A stretch of DNA of 64,000 nt from G965197005 sp965197005 (lineage in GTDB: Bacteria > Pseudomonadota > Gammaproteobacteria > Pseudomonadales > Oceanobacteraceae), in contig OZ239982.1 of the NCBI GenBank assembly GCA_965197005.1, positions 2,170,001 through 2,234,000 on the forward strand, read 5' to 3'. Of this stretch, positions 53,968 through 63,184 are shown in pieces (within the stretch, counting starts at the first letter, position 1; each line of letters begins with the position of its first letter). The notes below the pieces were generated by a model, which was given only the letters and a program-made list of their open reading frames with translations, made no database searches and was not told where the DNA came from. A program made the position numbers and the translations under genes.

Positions 53968-55350
53968 TCAAGCAGTTTGCAGCATGTCTTCTACGTTTAT
54001 GCCCTCTTCTCGTAGGCGTGCCAGCTTGTAGCGCAGGGTGCGTGGACTTACACCCAAACGGTCAGCGGCTTTTTGTTTGCTGCTTTCTTCTTTTAGGGCT
54101 CGTACTATCAGCTCTACTTCTCGTTGCTTTAAGTCATTACCTAGCTCGCCTTCACTGACTGTTTCATGCTCATTGCTTGCATAAGCGGGGCTAGTCAAAG
54201 CAGTATTATTGGCTTCTTGAGGTTTGCTTGGGGTCGGGGTAAGCAGTATGTCGTTGGCGTAAAGTCTTGGACCACTTTGAATAATTAACGCTCGCTGCAT
54301 GCTGTTGTCTAATTCTCGTACATTGCCCGGCCAAGTATGACTGAGTAAAAATTGTTTGGCGTCAGCTTGTAGTTGCGGTGCTGGACGTTTCATTTTAAGC
54401 GCATGATGAGCTAATAATTTTTCTGCTAAGGGTATAATGTCTTCTGATCTTTGACGTAAAGGCAACCACTGTAGCGGGAAGACGGTTAAACGATAGTAAA
54501 GGTCTTCACGGAAATTGCCCTCCGCAACGTAGTTGGCTAATTCACGGTTGGTGGTGGCGATAATGCGTACATCTAAATCAATGATTTTTTTACCGCCTAG
54601 GCGCTCAACCTGATGCTCTTGTAATACTCGTAATAGTTTTGCTTGTAAGCCCATGTCCATTTCACTAACTTCATCAAGAAGCAGTGTGCCTTTGCTCGCT
54701 TGTTCAAATTTACCGGGCATGGCTTGATAAGCGCCCGTAAACGCACCTTTTTCATAACCAAAGAGCATTGCCTCTAGCATGTTTTCAGGAATGGCGGCGC
54801 AGTTAATTGCGATAAATGGCCCCTTATGGCGAGGCGAGTGTTGATGAATATATCTTGCTAACACTTCTTTACCTGTGCCACTTTCGCCACTAATTAAAAC
54901 GGTGGAGTCGGTTTGCGCTACTCGTTGCGCTAAGGTAAATAGCTGCTTGGCAGGGCGCGATTCACATACTGGCTCATCTTCTTGGGGTCGGCTTGCTTGT
55001 TGGTTAAATGAGGCAAGTAGATTATCTAATTCTTTTAGTTCAAAGGGTTTCATTAGGTAGTCATTTGCTCCCATTTGCATGGCATGTACTGCTTGGTTGA
55101 CATCACCAAAGGCGGTCATTAATACAACAGGTAACCATGGGTGGTGGGTTTTTAGTTGCTTTAGTAGTTCTAATCCGTCCATTTGTGGCATATTTATGTC
55201 AGATAGTACCAAGTCAAAGCCTTGCTTTGCTACTAGGGCAAGCGCCTCTAATCCATGTTGGGCACTGACTACCTCATGTTTTTTCATCTCTAAGGAGTCT
55301 ACAATGGCTTCACGCAAATTTAAGTCGTCTTCTACAATGAGTATTTTCAT
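53968..55350 (-). CDS. fleR: Sigma-54-dependent response regulator FleR
   Basis: 460 aa. Receiver domain with phospho-acceptor D51 (LVLSDINMPQMDG), an AAA+ domain with Walker A GESGTGKE (155-162) and the sigma-54 contact loop GAFTGA (202-207), and a C-terminal Fis-type HTH (QKAADRLGVSPRTLRYKLARLREEGI). It lies 10 nt after a kinase that is a clear FleS, so FleR is favoured over other NtrC-type regulators. It should activate basal-body and hook operons, including the sigma-54 promoter before fliE in this window. Genomes usually place fleSR next to fliE; here they are 35 kb apart. Confidence 0.92.
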   Translation of the reverse strand: MKILIVEDDLNLREAIVDSLEMKKHEVVSAQHGLEALALVAKQGFDLVLSDINMPQMDGLELLKQLKTHHPWLPVVLMTAFGDVNQAVHAMQMGANDYLMKPFELKELDNLLASFNQQASRPQEDEPVCESRPAKQLFTLAQRVAQTDSTVLISGESGTGKEVLARYIHQHSPRHKGPFIAINCAAIPENMLEAMLFGYEKGAFTGAYQAMPGKFEQASKGTLLLDEVSEMDMGLQAKLLRVLQEHQVERLGGKKIIDLDVRIIATTNRELANYVAEGNFREDLYYRLTVFPLQWLPLRQRSEDIIPLAEKLLAHHALKMKRPAPQLQADAKQFLLSHTWPGNVRELDNSMQRALIIQSGPRLYANDILLTPTPSKPQEANNTALTSPAYASNEHETVSEGELGNDLKQREVELIVRALKEESSKQKAADRLGVSPRTLRYKLARLREEGINVEDMLQTA

Positions 55351-55360
55351 TTCTTATCCT

Positions 55361-56596
55361 TTAATTAGAGGTTTGATGAGTAAAAACAGGGAGGCGCATG
55401 CTGGCATTAATGCCACCTAGACGTTCACTGTTGTATAAGTTAAATTCGCCTTTATGTGCACGCACCACCGCTTGTACAACGGCAAGTCCTAAACCTGTAC
55501 CATTGCTTTTGGTGGTATAAAAAGGTGCTTGAATTTTATCTATTTCTTCTGCGTTTAAACCTGAGCCGTTATCTTCAATGGATATTTGTAGCGTTTGTGC
55601 ATCTAGCTGTTGCAGACGTATTAATAGTTCTATCGGATATTCTCCCGATTCTAGGGCGTTGTTGATGAGGTTCATTAGACTGCTAATTAAGGCATCATGG
55701 TTGCAAATAATGTGCTGCTCACTTAAACCTTGATGCTCTATTTTAAATGTTGCTTGATACTGAGCAATGGGTACTTCCATTGCAGCAAGTAGGTGTTCAA
55801 CCAGCGTTTGTATGCTAATTTCATCATTTAATGGGGCTTCTCCTCTGGCAAAAATAAGCATATCTCGTACTTGATTTTCTAAATGATGTAGGCGTTCTTT
55901 AAGTTTGCCTGCAAAGCGTAAGTGTTGGCAGGCTTGTAGCTCTGGATTATTTAAGTGTTCTGCATAAATACTGGCAGCAGCAAGGGGGGTTCTAATTTGA
56001 TGAGCTAACGAGGCAACCATTTTACCCATGGCGAGTAACCGTTCATGTTGTGCCAGTTGGCTTTGTAGTACACGGGTTTCGGTCATATCTGTGAGCATGA
56101 TAATTTGCCCCGGCTGACCTTGCATGGGGGCTATTCTAAGCTGCACCAAACGACCATCTGTGAGCGAGATTTCATGCCCGTCGGTAACTTGTGGCTTAAA
56201 ACAGTCGTCAATAATGTCAATCCAGTTTAATCCTATTAAACTCTCGTGCTGGCTGTTGTTAAGTAATAACTCATTGGCAGCAGGGTTGGCTTGTTCGATA
56301 CAGCCCATTTCGTCAATAAGCACCACGCCTGCTGGTAGTAAGTCGAGTAACGCTTGTAGACGATTGGCAACCTGTTCTTTTTCTGCTAATTCTTGAATGC
56401 GTTTGGCAGAAACGGTTTCTAGCTCGCCATTTAGTTGTTCAATGCGACTTTCTAAAAAGCTGTACGAGTCGCTTAGTTGCTGCGACATTTGATTGAACAG
56501 CTTAAATGCTTGTTTTAGCTCTGCTGTTTTATGCGTGTTTTGCTCTGTATTTTGATATGTAGCGCTGGTGTCTAAAGCAATTTGCCCCATATTCAA
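55361..56596 (-). CDS. fleS: Flagellar sensor histidine kinase FleS
   Basis: 411 aa, no transmembrane segment, so cytoplasmic. An N-terminal coiled region (FKLFNQMSQQLSDSYSFLESRIEQLNGELE) and a PAS domain (about 85-175) precede the kinase core. The H box is SLAHQIRTPLAAA with H199; the N/G boxes are LINNALESG and GTGLGLAVVQAVVRAHKG. The N-terminus matches Pseudomonas FleS from memory. It probably phosphorylates FleR. GGAGG precedes the start, and a sigma-54-like promoter lies upstream. Confidence 0.92.
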   Translation of the reverse strand: MNMGQIALDTSATYQNTEQNTHKTAELKQAFKLFNQMSQQLSDSYSFLESRIEQLNGELETVSAKRIQELAEKEQVANRLQALLDLLPAGVVLIDEMGCIEQANPAANELLLNNSQHESLIGLNWIDIIDDCFKPQVTDGHEISLTDGRLVQLRIAPMQGQPGQIIMLTDMTETRVLQSQLAQHERLLAMGKMVASLAHQIRTPLAAASIYAEHLNNPELQACQHLRFAGKLKERLHHLENQVRDMLIFARGEAPLNDEISIQTLVEHLLAAMEVPIAQYQATFKIEHQGLSEQHIICNHDALISSLMNLINNALESGEYPIELLIRLQQLDAQTLQISIEDNGSGLNAEEIDKIQAPFYTTKSNGTGLGLAVVQAVVRAHKGEFNLYNSERLGGINASMRLPVFTHQTSN

Positions 56597-56603
56597 TTCC
56601 TCC

Positions 56604-56617
56604 GTCGAAAATTCGAC
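56604..56617. promoter_or_regulatory. FleQ-like palindrome in the fleS leader
   Basis: GTCGAA-AA-TTCGAC is a 14-bp palindrome with GTC...GAC ends and an A/T centre, 7 nt upstream of the fleS start. It resembles the FleQ site as I remember it (GTC-N8-GAC). It lies downstream of the proposed transcription start, a position used by FleQ. Confidence 0.4.
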
Positions 56618-56642
56618 TTTTTATTGGTTTCGAAGGGTATGG

Positions 56643-56659
56643 AGCAAATTGCATGCCGA
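56643..56659 (-). promoter_or_regulatory. Sigma-54 (-24/-12) promoter for fleSR
   Basis: The minus-strand 17-mer TCGGCATGCAATTTGCT keeps the GG and GC dinucleotides at the right spacing and differs from YTGGCACGN4TTGCW at two positions. It lies 47 nt upstream of fleS. FleQ-dependent fleSR transcription is known in Pseudomonas and Vibrio relatives. Confidence 0.6.
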
Positions 56660-56699
56660 CTTTCTGCCTCTGTTTTTGTGCTTTTGTGTCAATAAACCG

Positions 56700-57620
56700 T
56701 TATTTGTTGCTGTCTTCGCTTTCTTCTAAACTGCCAACCAGTTCAATAAAGTCTGGTAACTCTTTCAAAGATGCGAAACTTTCATCAAGGTATGCGTGTT
56801 TGCGTAAGGATTCGGATTGTTCTATTGCCCGTGCAAGATCTTTAAGGGCGTCTTGCTCTAAGCCCATTTCGGCATAGGCACAAGCACGCTGATACAGTGC
56901 ATGACTATTGTCTGGGGCTATCTCTAAGGCTCTGTTAGCAAGGCTAGATGCCCATTGTTCCTGCCCTAAGCACAAAGCGGAGTCGGCTTTATAGGTTAAG
57001 GCTTCAACATCATTAGGACGCAATGCCAAAATTTGGTCGTAAATGTTAATTTTACCTTGATGAGAGGCTTCTTGGGCGGCTTTAAGCCATAGCGAGTGGG
57101 TTTCATTCGTTAGCTCAATTTCTTCTTGCGCCATCGTAATGTTTATTGATTTATTGTGTAGCTCTTTTTCTAGACTGTCTAAACGGGCTTCATAGGAGTT
57201 GGTAATCCGCAAAATCTCTTCATTGGCAAAACTGCCCACTCGCTTTTTTACATCACGCAATGAGTTCCAACCTACCAGTACCAATAGCGTGGACGCACCT
57301 GCTAATAAATAAAAGAAGTAAGTGACGGTGTTGGTGGCATACATCATGGCTTTATCAGCAACTTCTAGTTCTCTATCAACAACGAGTTTGGTCATCTCTA
57401 AACGGGTGTCTGCGAGCATTTGCCTTAGATTTTTGACTTCATCAAGCAGATAACGCTCTGTAAAAGGGGAATATAAAGGCTTTTTGAGCTGTTCAATTTT
57501 TTGCTCTAATGCCTGTTCTTGCTGTGCCTTTTGCGTGCTTTTTTCTGGCGCTGCATATACGAGGCTATGTAGGCTAATATTAAGCACAACAATAAGGCTA
57601 AAGCGCATGAGAGTAAACAT
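56700..57620 (-). CDS. Membrane-anchored TPR protein
   Basis: 306 aa. N-terminal signal or anchor (about 5-23), a coiled region, a transmembrane segment (about 97-118, TYFFYLLAGASTLLVLVGW), a second coiled coil (about 130-175), then TPR repeats (about 180-280: WLKAAQEASHQGKINIYDQILALRPNDVEALTYKADSALCLG, NRALEIAPDNSHALYQRACAYAEMG). TPRs mediate protein contacts. It sits upstream of fleSR on the same strand and may be a flagellar or envelope scaffold. Function not established. Confidence 0.75.
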   Translation of the reverse strand: MFTLMRFSLIVVLNISLHSLVYAAPEKSTQKAQQEQALEQKIEQLKKPLYSPFTERYLLDEVKNLRQMLADTRLEMTKLVVDRELEVADKAMMYATNTVTYFFYLLAGASTLLVLVGWNSLRDVKKRVGSFANEEILRITNSYEARLDSLEKELHNKSINITMAQEEIELTNETHSLWLKAAQEASHQGKINIYDQILALRPNDVEALTYKADSALCLGQEQWASSLANRALEIAPDNSHALYQRACAYAEMGLEQDALKDLARAIEQSESLRKHAYLDESFASLKELPDFIELVGSLEESEDSNK

Positions 57621-57644
57621 AATTAATCCTCTAAGAAGAATACG

Positions 57645-58448
57645 TTAATAGATGTCATGACGATTAAAATGATTGAATTTAATCATTTTTTTAAGTTCTC
57701 GCACATACACCTCTTTACGTGCAGAATACTTGATTAACCCATCGGCTAACAAGATGCCTTGAATGTTTTTTTTATTCGCCAATAAGTCTGCTCTAATTTG
57801 CCTTAATTGCGCATACGCAGCACTGGTATTTAGGTTATGTACATAACTCTCAACAGATGCTAACGGTGTAGCAAATTTTTTCACTTCATGCACTGCATCG
57901 CCTCCCCGTTTTTTAGGTACTAACCCACAACCCTGTTTAAAACACCATTGCCCAAAATAATTATTAGCTGTGGTGGCAAATCGAGAGGTGCCCCAAGCTG
58001 TTTCGTTGGCAGATTGCGCTAAAGCCAATGAAATAGGCACAATATTAATGTGTTTTAATAAGGTTAAAATGCTTTTTTCTGTAGATGTTTTATCACAATT
58101 TGCTTTGTATTCTTGACAGTATGCAAGTAATTTTTTATTCGTTAATGGCTGCTGTAAATGAGCACCCGCTAATTGTTGAATTAAATACATACGCTGTTTT
58201 AAGACGTTATGGTTGGCAGTTTGAATAAGTGGCAGCATAAAGCGTTCAAATGCTTTTTTCCTTTGTTGTGTATTGGTAATGGTAGAAAAGCGCATGGCTT
58301 TTTTTATAGGTAACGCCTTACTTAAATCCAGTGTAAAAGGCATGTACTGTGCATATAAAGCCGCTATCTTCTTGTCATCACTGCTTTGTGCACATGCAAA
58401 ATGAGTTAGGCTTAAAACAAACAATAATAAATAGGTCAAATATCGCAT
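57645..58448 (-). CDS. Bax-like glucosaminidase-domain protein
   Basis: 267 aa. Signal peptide followed by a helical N-part and a glucosaminidase domain (about 130-245: SLALAQSANETAWGTSRFATTANNYFGQWCF, then GGDAVHEVKKFATPLASVESYVHNLNTS). The catalytic Glu is the E of NETAWG. It resembles E. coli Bax and the hydrolase half of FlgJ. It should act on peptidoglycan in the periplasm, possibly for flagellar passage given the neighbours. The HFAC near the signal end is a poor lipobox. Confidence 0.87.
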   Translation of the reverse strand: MRYLTYLLLFVLSLTHFACAQSSDDKKIAALYAQYMPFTLDLSKALPIKKAMRFSTITNTQQRKKAFERFMLPLIQTANHNVLKQRMYLIQQLAGAHLQQPLTNKKLLAYCQEYKANCDKTSTEKSILTLLKHINIVPISLALAQSANETAWGTSRFATTANNYFGQWCFKQGCGLVPKKRGGDAVHEVKKFATPLASVESYVHNLNTSAAYAQLRQIRADLLANKKNIQGILLADGLIKYSARKEVYVRELKKMIKFNHFNRHDIY

Positions 58449-58607
58449 AAAGAATCCTTATCCATATTAAAAGGTGGACTGTTGGTTATAGCACAAAAAA
58501 AATGCTGTGCTGTAAAAATTAACTTTTAATATACATGGCTAAGCCGAAAAAATAGTCTAGAATACTAAGGACATAAATTAATTAACCAGCCAATCCGAGC
58601 CATTATT

Positions 58608-59087
58608 ATGAGTGATAACAAGGATATTTTAGACCAAAGCGAACAATGGGTAACCTTTAACCTTGATACCGAGCGTTATTGCGTGCCTGTCAGTCAAGTA
58701 AAAGAAATTATTACTTGGCAAGATGTAGAGCCAGTTCCTGGTGCGCCTGATATTGTTGAGGGCATCATTAACCTACGGGGCGACATCATTACCGTCATCA
58801 ATGGACGCAGTCTTTTAAAATTACCAACCAAAGAAGCTGATGATGAAACTCGCATTATGACCTTAGAGGTTGAACAAGAATTTATTGGCTTGGTCATTGA
58901 CCAAGTACATGAAATTGTACGCTTTAACGCCGATAGTATTGATCCACCAGCAATGGAAAATCCTTTATTATTTGGCACCATCAAACTGCAAGAACATCTT
59001 TTGATTGTTCTCAAAATCAATGAAGAACGCCTTAATGAGTTGATTAAAAAGAACAATGCTGAAGAAGAAAACGATAGCGAAGACTAA
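58608..59087 (+). CDS. cheW: Chemotaxis coupling protein CheW
   Basis: 159 aa. The CheW fold shows WVTFNLDTERYCVPVSQVKEIITW, VPGAPDIVEGIINLRGDIITVINGR and EFIGLVIDQVHEIVRF. It bridges chemoreceptors such as the MCP at 23794-25707 and CheA. No cheA lies in the window. A 10-bp hairpin spans its stop codon. Confidence 0.94.
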   Translation: MSDNKDILDQSEQWVTFNLDTERYCVPVSQVKEIITWQDVEPVPGAPDIVEGIINLRGDIITVINGRSLLKLPTKEADDETRIMTLEVEQEFIGLVIDQVHEIVRFNADSIDPPAMENPLLFGTIKLQEHLLIVLKINEERLNELIKKNNAEEENDSED

Positions 59088-59100
59088 CGACGCTATCGTT
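59070..59100. repeat. Hairpin across the cheW stop codon
   Basis: AACGATAGCG and CGCTATCGTT form a perfect 10-bp stem with an 11-nt loop that contains the TAA. No T-tract follows, so it is more likely an mRNA-stabilising or attenuating stem than a full terminator. Confidence 0.5.
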
Positions 59101-59110
59101 GCACCTTAAC

Positions 59111-59185
59111 ATGGACATACTGCAAACATTTTTAAACCAACCCATAAGCAGCATTTGGGTGCTTGGCATTATCTTTGCAAGCTGA
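59111..59185 (+). pseudogene. Truncated membrane-peptide frame after cheW
   Basis: A 24-codon frame (MDILQTFLNQPISSIWVLG... to IIFAS) looks like the start of a membrane-anchored protein that stops early. In many gammaproteobacteria a DUF2802 protein with an N-terminal membrane helix follows cheW, so this may be its remnant. The rest of 59186-59336 is AT-rich without a frame I can support. No clear ribosome site is visible. Confidence 0.25.
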
Positions 59186-59336
59186 CATTTATTTAAATGC
59201 AGGAATAAAAAATCTAATCGCAGACAGCTGTATAAAAAATATCTTAGATAAAACCAGATAATACAAATTACCTCTACCCGAAAGCGTCTTAATTCAATAC
59301 ACTAGATAACCTCCCGTATGTATTGAGCATTAAGCG

Positions 59337-59918
59337 ATGGACGAAGATTTATTCAAACAAAGTATGCAAGATGTCACACCTTTAAGGGTGCGTAAAAAAG
59401 TAGTCACTCAAAAGCCTAATCCCAAACATATTAGTGCCGCTGAGCGACGCTTTAATGCGCTACAAGCAAGCGCACAAAATGAGCTTTCGCACATACAAGC
59501 TCCATTAGAGGTTAAACCCATTGAACCCTATGCGGTGCTGGGCATGAAAAAATCAGGCATACAAGAGGGCGTGTATCGTAAATTACGCCTAGGCAAATAT
59601 GCCATGGAAAGCCGCTTAGATTTGCACCAAAAAAATATCCAACAAGCCCAGCAATCGGTACTAAGATGCGTACAAGACTGCCTTAAAGCTAACGTGCGCT
59701 GTGTGCTTATTTTACCAGGTAAAGGCGCACGCAATAGTACACAACCCGCTATTTTAAAAAGCCATTTAGTCCACTGGCTAACCCACTTACCCGACGTACA
59801 AGCCTTTCATACGGCACAACCAAAAGACGGCGGCTCTGGCGCATTTTATGTATTATTACGCAAAAGTGAGCATGCCAAACAAGCCAATCGAGAACGCTTT
59901 AATAAAGGGCGTATATGA
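59337..59918 (+). CDS. Smr-domain endonuclease-like protein
   Basis: 193 aa. The Smr domain (about 95-185) shows LDLHQKNIQQAQQSVLRC, LILPGKGARN and FHTAQPKDGGSGAFYVLLRK. This is the SmrA/YdaL type, with a positively charged N-terminal tail. Smr proteins are nicking nucleases or ribosome-collision RNases, and the role of the short stand-alone form is uncertain. The ribosome site is weak. ubiD starts 7 nt downstream. Confidence 0.9.
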   Translation: MDEDLFKQSMQDVTPLRVRKKVVTQKPNPKHISAAERRFNALQASAQNELSHIQAPLEVKPIEPYAVLGMKKSGIQEGVYRKLRLGKYAMESRLDLHQKNIQQAQQSVLRCVQDCLKANVRCVLILPGKGARNSTQPAILKSHLVHWLTHLPDVQAFHTAQPKDGGSGAFYVLLRKSEHAKQANRERFNKGRI

Positions 59919-59925
59919 GGAACAA

Positions 59926-61395
59926 ATGAAATACCAAGACTTACGAGATTTTATTCAACAACTGGAAAAAGCAGGGCAACTAAAGCGCATTCAAATTGAG
60001 GTAGACCCCTACCTAGAGATGACCGAAATAGCCGACCGAGTACTGCGAGCTAAAGGCCCTGCTTTATTATTTGAAAACCCCAAAGGCTCAAACATTCCTG
60101 TTTTGGCGAACCTCTTTGGCACGCCCGAAAGAGTCGCTATGGGCATGGGCGAAACCTCTGTGGACGCATTGCGAGAAGTCGGCAAACTGCTTGCCTATTT
60201 AAAAGAGCCTGACCCACCTAAGGGCATGAAAGACGCATGGCAAAAGTTGCCTATTTTTAAAAAAGTATTAAGCATGGCGCCTAAAGAAGTAAAAAGTGCT
60301 GCCGCCCAAGAAGTTATTTTAGAAGGTGAGCAAGTTAATCTTTATAACCTGCCCATTCAGCATTGTTGGCCAGATGATGCTGCACCACTGATTACTTGGC
60401 CCTTAGTTATTACCAAAGGTGTGAGCAAAAGCCGCCACAACTTAGGCATTTATCGCCAACAACTGATTGGCAAAAATAAGTTAATTATGCGCTGGTTAAG
60501 CCATCGTGGTGGCGCATTGGACTTTCAAGAGTGGAAGCAAACCTACCCAGATAAACCCTTTCCCATTAGTGTCGCATTAGGTGCAGACCCTGCCACTATT
60601 TTAGGAGCTGTTACCCCTGTGCCAGATAGCCTAAGCGAATACGCCTTTGCAGGCTTATTAAGAGACAGTCGCAGCGAGCTATGCAAAAGCATTGGCAACG
60701 ATTTATTAGTGCCTGCCAGTGCTGAATTTATTTTAGAAGGTTATATTTACCCTGATGAAATGGCCGATGAAGGTCCCTTTGGCGACCATACTGGCTACTA
60801 CAATGAGGTCAGCCAATTTCCTGTATTTACTGTTGAGCGCATTACCCACCGTAAAGACCCCATTTATCACAGCACCTATACGGGCCGTCCACCTGATGAG
60901 CCTGCCATTTTAGGCGTTGCATTAAATGAAGTATTTATTCCATTATTGCAAAAACAATTCCCTGAAATTGTCGATTTTTATTTACCACCAGAAGGCTGCT
61001 CATATCGCATGGCTGTGGTCAGTATCAAAAAGCAGTATGCAGGACATGCCAAGCGTGTGATGATGGGGGTTTGGTCATTTCTCCGCCAATTTATGTACAC
61101 CAAATTTGTGATTGTTGTAGATGATGATATTAATACTCGCAGCTGGGAAGATGTGATTTGGGCGATGACCACACGCATGGATCCTGCACGTGATACCACT
61201 ATGGTAGAAAATACCCCTATTGATTACCTAGATTTTGCCTCGCCAGTATCAGGACTTGGATCTAAAATGGGACTAGATGCCACCAATAAATGGACAGGCG
61301 AAACAACCCGTGAATGGGGGCAACCTATTGTGATGGACGCACAGGTTAAACAAAAAGTAGATGCGATTTTATCGAACTTAGAGCTGGATTGTTAA
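59926..61395 (+). CDS. ubiD: 3-octaprenyl-4-hydroxybenzoate carboxy-lyase UbiD
   Basis: 489 aa from ATG at 59926 (GAGGA 5 nt before; the longer frame from 59848 overlaps the Smr gene). It starts MKYQDLRDFIQQLEKAGQL. Conserved parts: NLGIYRQQLIGKNKLIMRW (prenyl-FMN/metal region), DGE-type EGPFGDHTGYYNE, and WVSxxRMDPARDT-like TTRMDPARDTTMVE. It decarboxylates the ubiquinone precursor using prenylated FMN; ubiX is not in the window. Confidence 0.95.
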   Translation: MKYQDLRDFIQQLEKAGQLKRIQIEVDPYLEMTEIADRVLRAKGPALLFENPKGSNIPVLANLFGTPERVAMGMGETSVDALREVGKLLAYLKEPDPPKGMKDAWQKLPIFKKVLSMAPKEVKSAAAQEVILEGEQVNLYNLPIQHCWPDDAAPLITWPLVITKGVSKSRHNLGIYRQQLIGKNKLIMRWLSHRGGALDFQEWKQTYPDKPFPISVALGADPATILGAVTPVPDSLSEYAFAGLLRDSRSELCKSIGNDLLVPASAEFILEGYIYPDEMADEGPFGDHTGYYNEVSQFPVFTVERITHRKDPIYHSTYTGRPPDEPAILGVALNEVFIPLLQKQFPEIVDFYLPPEGCSYRMAVVSIKKQYAGHAKRVMMGVWSFLRQFMYTKFVIVVDDDINTRSWEDVIWAMTTRMDPARDTTMVENTPIDYLDFASPVSGLGSKMGLDATNKWTGETTREWGQPIVMDAQVKQKVDAILSNLELDC

Positions 61396-61400
61396 CTGCA

Positions 61401-61451
61401 ATAAAAACACAATCCCCACCTAAGATGTCAACATGCAAGGTGGAGATTGTG
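61401..61451 (-). terminator. Terminator after dps
   Basis: CACAATCCCCACCT (61408-61421) pairs with AGGTGGAGATTGTG (61438-61451) over 14 positions with one mismatch. On the minus strand TTTTTAT follows. It may also slow transcription leaving ubiD on the other strand. Confidence 0.8.
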
Positions 61452-61481
61452 ATATGACGTTTCAAATGCGTTCTACTCTTA

Positions 61482-61952
61482 TTACTGCCCCATAGCACGC
61501 AACATCCAAGCAGTTTTCTCATGTACAACCATACGATCACTAACCAATGATGCGGTGGATTCATCGTCTCCATCTGCGGCTAAAGCCAACACCTTACGAG
61601 CCGTTTTGACTACCGCCTCATGCCCTTTTTGTAAAAGCGTGACCATATCCACATCTTGTGGCACACCACTAACCTCAGCAATGGTGCTTAATTTGGCAAA
61701 TTCGCTATAGCTGCCGGGCGCATAAACACCCAAGGTACGAATACGCTCGGCAATTTCATCAACGGCAGTGGCAAGCTCAGTATAATGCTCCTCAAACATA
61801 AGGTGCAGCTCACGAAAACGCATACCCGTTACATTCCAATGAAAATTATGGGTCATTAAATACAGGGTATAGCTATCGGCTAATAGTACTTTTAAACCTG
61901 CTGCAATTTTTTCTCTTTGGGTATCATCAATACCTAAATCAATCTGTGACAT
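61482..61952 (-). CDS. dps: Dps-family ferritin-like DNA-protection protein
   Basis: 156 aa. The shared ferroxidase site is visible: H38, H50, E54, D65 and E69 (THNFHWNVTGMRFRELHLMFEEHY, then VDEIAERI). It stores iron and detoxifies peroxide as a dodecamer. The N-terminus is short and lacks the lysine-rich tail used by E. coli Dps to bind DNA, so iron storage may be its main role. Own terminator; single-gene unit. Confidence 0.94.
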   Translation of the reverse strand: MSQIDLGIDDTQREKIAAGLKVLLADSYTLYLMTHNFHWNVTGMRFRELHLMFEEHYTELATAVDEIAERIRTLGVYAPGSYSEFAKLSTIAEVSGVPQDVDMVTLLQKGHEAVVKTARKVLALAADGDDESTASLVSDRMVVHEKTAWMLRAMGQ

Positions 61953-62424
61953 ATTTATTCCTCTCTTTAGTTATGTGCTCATCTAACAAACAGGTATCAA
62001 GATAAGGGCAAATACAAATTCAACCAACAGTTTTAGTGCATTAGGTCAATTAATTAAATTAATGACTGGGTTTTAAGCAACTAAGACTCGCCATAAACTC
62101 ACATTTTATTTATGGTTATTGCTCATTTTATAAAACGCAAATAATGCGGCTATGTTGGTTATGCTTAGTATCTCGCTGTTGTTTCCATTGGTTGGATTAA
62201 CCCTAGTCTCATTACTATTACTGGATAATCTCATCATTAACCGCTTACAAAATTGATGATGAGATAGGTTGTAAAATAGACCAACTAAAAAAGTCTGATT
62301 TGCCCGCAGGTTGCACCTATAAAAAATCAAAAAGCAACCTGCTTTTAAGTTGGGTTTTCCTACCGAAAGGAGATAGTCCAAAACAGCCTTTTTTCCCAAA
62401 ATTATATCAATTTTGCTGTATGCT
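61953..62424. other. Gene-poor stretch with hairpins between dps and ygjP
   Basis: About 470 nt. It holds ATCTCATCAT/ATGATGAGAT (62228-62237 and 62256-62265) and GCAGGTTGC/GCAACCTGC (about 62305-62341), the latter followed by TTTT, so a plus-strand terminator is possible. A 108-codon minus-strand frame here (62106-62432) has no homology pattern, no ribosome site I trust and overlaps ygjP. I treat it as chance. No RNA gene is recognised. Confidence 0.45.
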
Positions 62425-63183
62425 TTAATCACTCAAATACAATTCAGCCATACTGTCTAATTGTTGTTTGGTGGTTTTCCAGTTAGGTAGTGTTTGCGTG
62501 AGTAATCGCCAAAAACGCTCGCTGTGATTATGTTCAGCTAAATGGCATAGCTCATGCACAATTACATAATCAATGCAGTCTTTTGGGGCTTTGACTAAAT
62601 GCGGGTTGAGAATGATATTGCCCTTTGCCGAGCAACTGCCCCATTGTTTTTGCATGGTCATAATGCGTAATTCGGGCGTTGCGGTTGCCCATGTTGCCTG
62701 TGGGAATAGGGCTTTTAGGCGTTGGCTGAAAATTACCTTGGCACGTTGGTTATACCACTGGCTGACGAGTTTTTTAACCCGCTCGTTTTTGTGTTCATCC
62801 AATGCTGTTAGCGATACCAATATTTGCCCATGTTTCATTTTGACCCTGTTTTTCTGTTCAGGATTTTCCACCACTTTTAATACATAACGGCGACCTAAAT
62901 AAAACTGCATTTCCCCGCTGATATAGCGTTTATCCTGTACCTGTTCGCGGTGCGTATGAAAACCGGCTAAATGGTCGTTAATCCATTTGGCACGTTTCAT
63001 CACTGCTTGGTGAATGGCTTGGCGTTCGGCATCGGTTGGGGCGGTAACAGTGGTTTGTCCGTCTGGGCTGATTTTTATGCGGATTTTGCGTTTTTGCTCG
63101 CCGTCTTTTTCCGTCATCGGTTGCCGAACAACAAGGTAAGGAATTGCCGTCTCGCCATAGATAAAGTGATAGTTTTCAATCAC
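62425..63183 (-). CDS. YgjP-type M48 family zinc metallopeptidase (DUF45)
   Basis: 252 aa. The zinc motif HELCHLAEHNH (H210, E211, H214, H220) and the preceding WGSCSAKGNIILNPHLVKAP (181-200) define the YgjP/DUF45 family. Its substrates are unknown. It follows the hsdR end by 1 nt and is often found attached to type I restriction loci. The stretch from here to the window end looks richer in G and C than the rest, a possible sign of transfer. Confidence 0.92.
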   Translation of the reverse strand: MIENYHFIYGETAIPYLVVRQPMTEKDGEQKRKIRIKISPDGQTTVTAPTDAERQAIHQAVMKRAKWINDHLAGFHTHREQVQDKRYISGEMQFYLGRRYVLKVVENPEQKNRVKMKHGQILVSLTALDEHKNERVKKLVSQWYNQRAKVIFSQRLKALFPQATWATATPELRIMTMQKQWGSCSAKGNIILNPHLVKAPKDCIDYVIVHELCHLAEHNHSERFWRLLTQTLPNWKTTKQQLDSMAELYLSD

Positions 63184-63184
63184 C

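Noticed and set aside
58540..58590. Sigma-28-type promoter before cheW (GCCGAAAA)
   Set aside because: A -10-like element is present, but there is no TAAA at the required 15-nt spacing upstream.
62106..62432. 108-codon minus-strand frame upstream of the hairpins
   Set aside because: Overlaps the ygjP end, has no convincing ribosome site or domain pattern, and its low-complexity C-terminal part runs through the inverted repeats.
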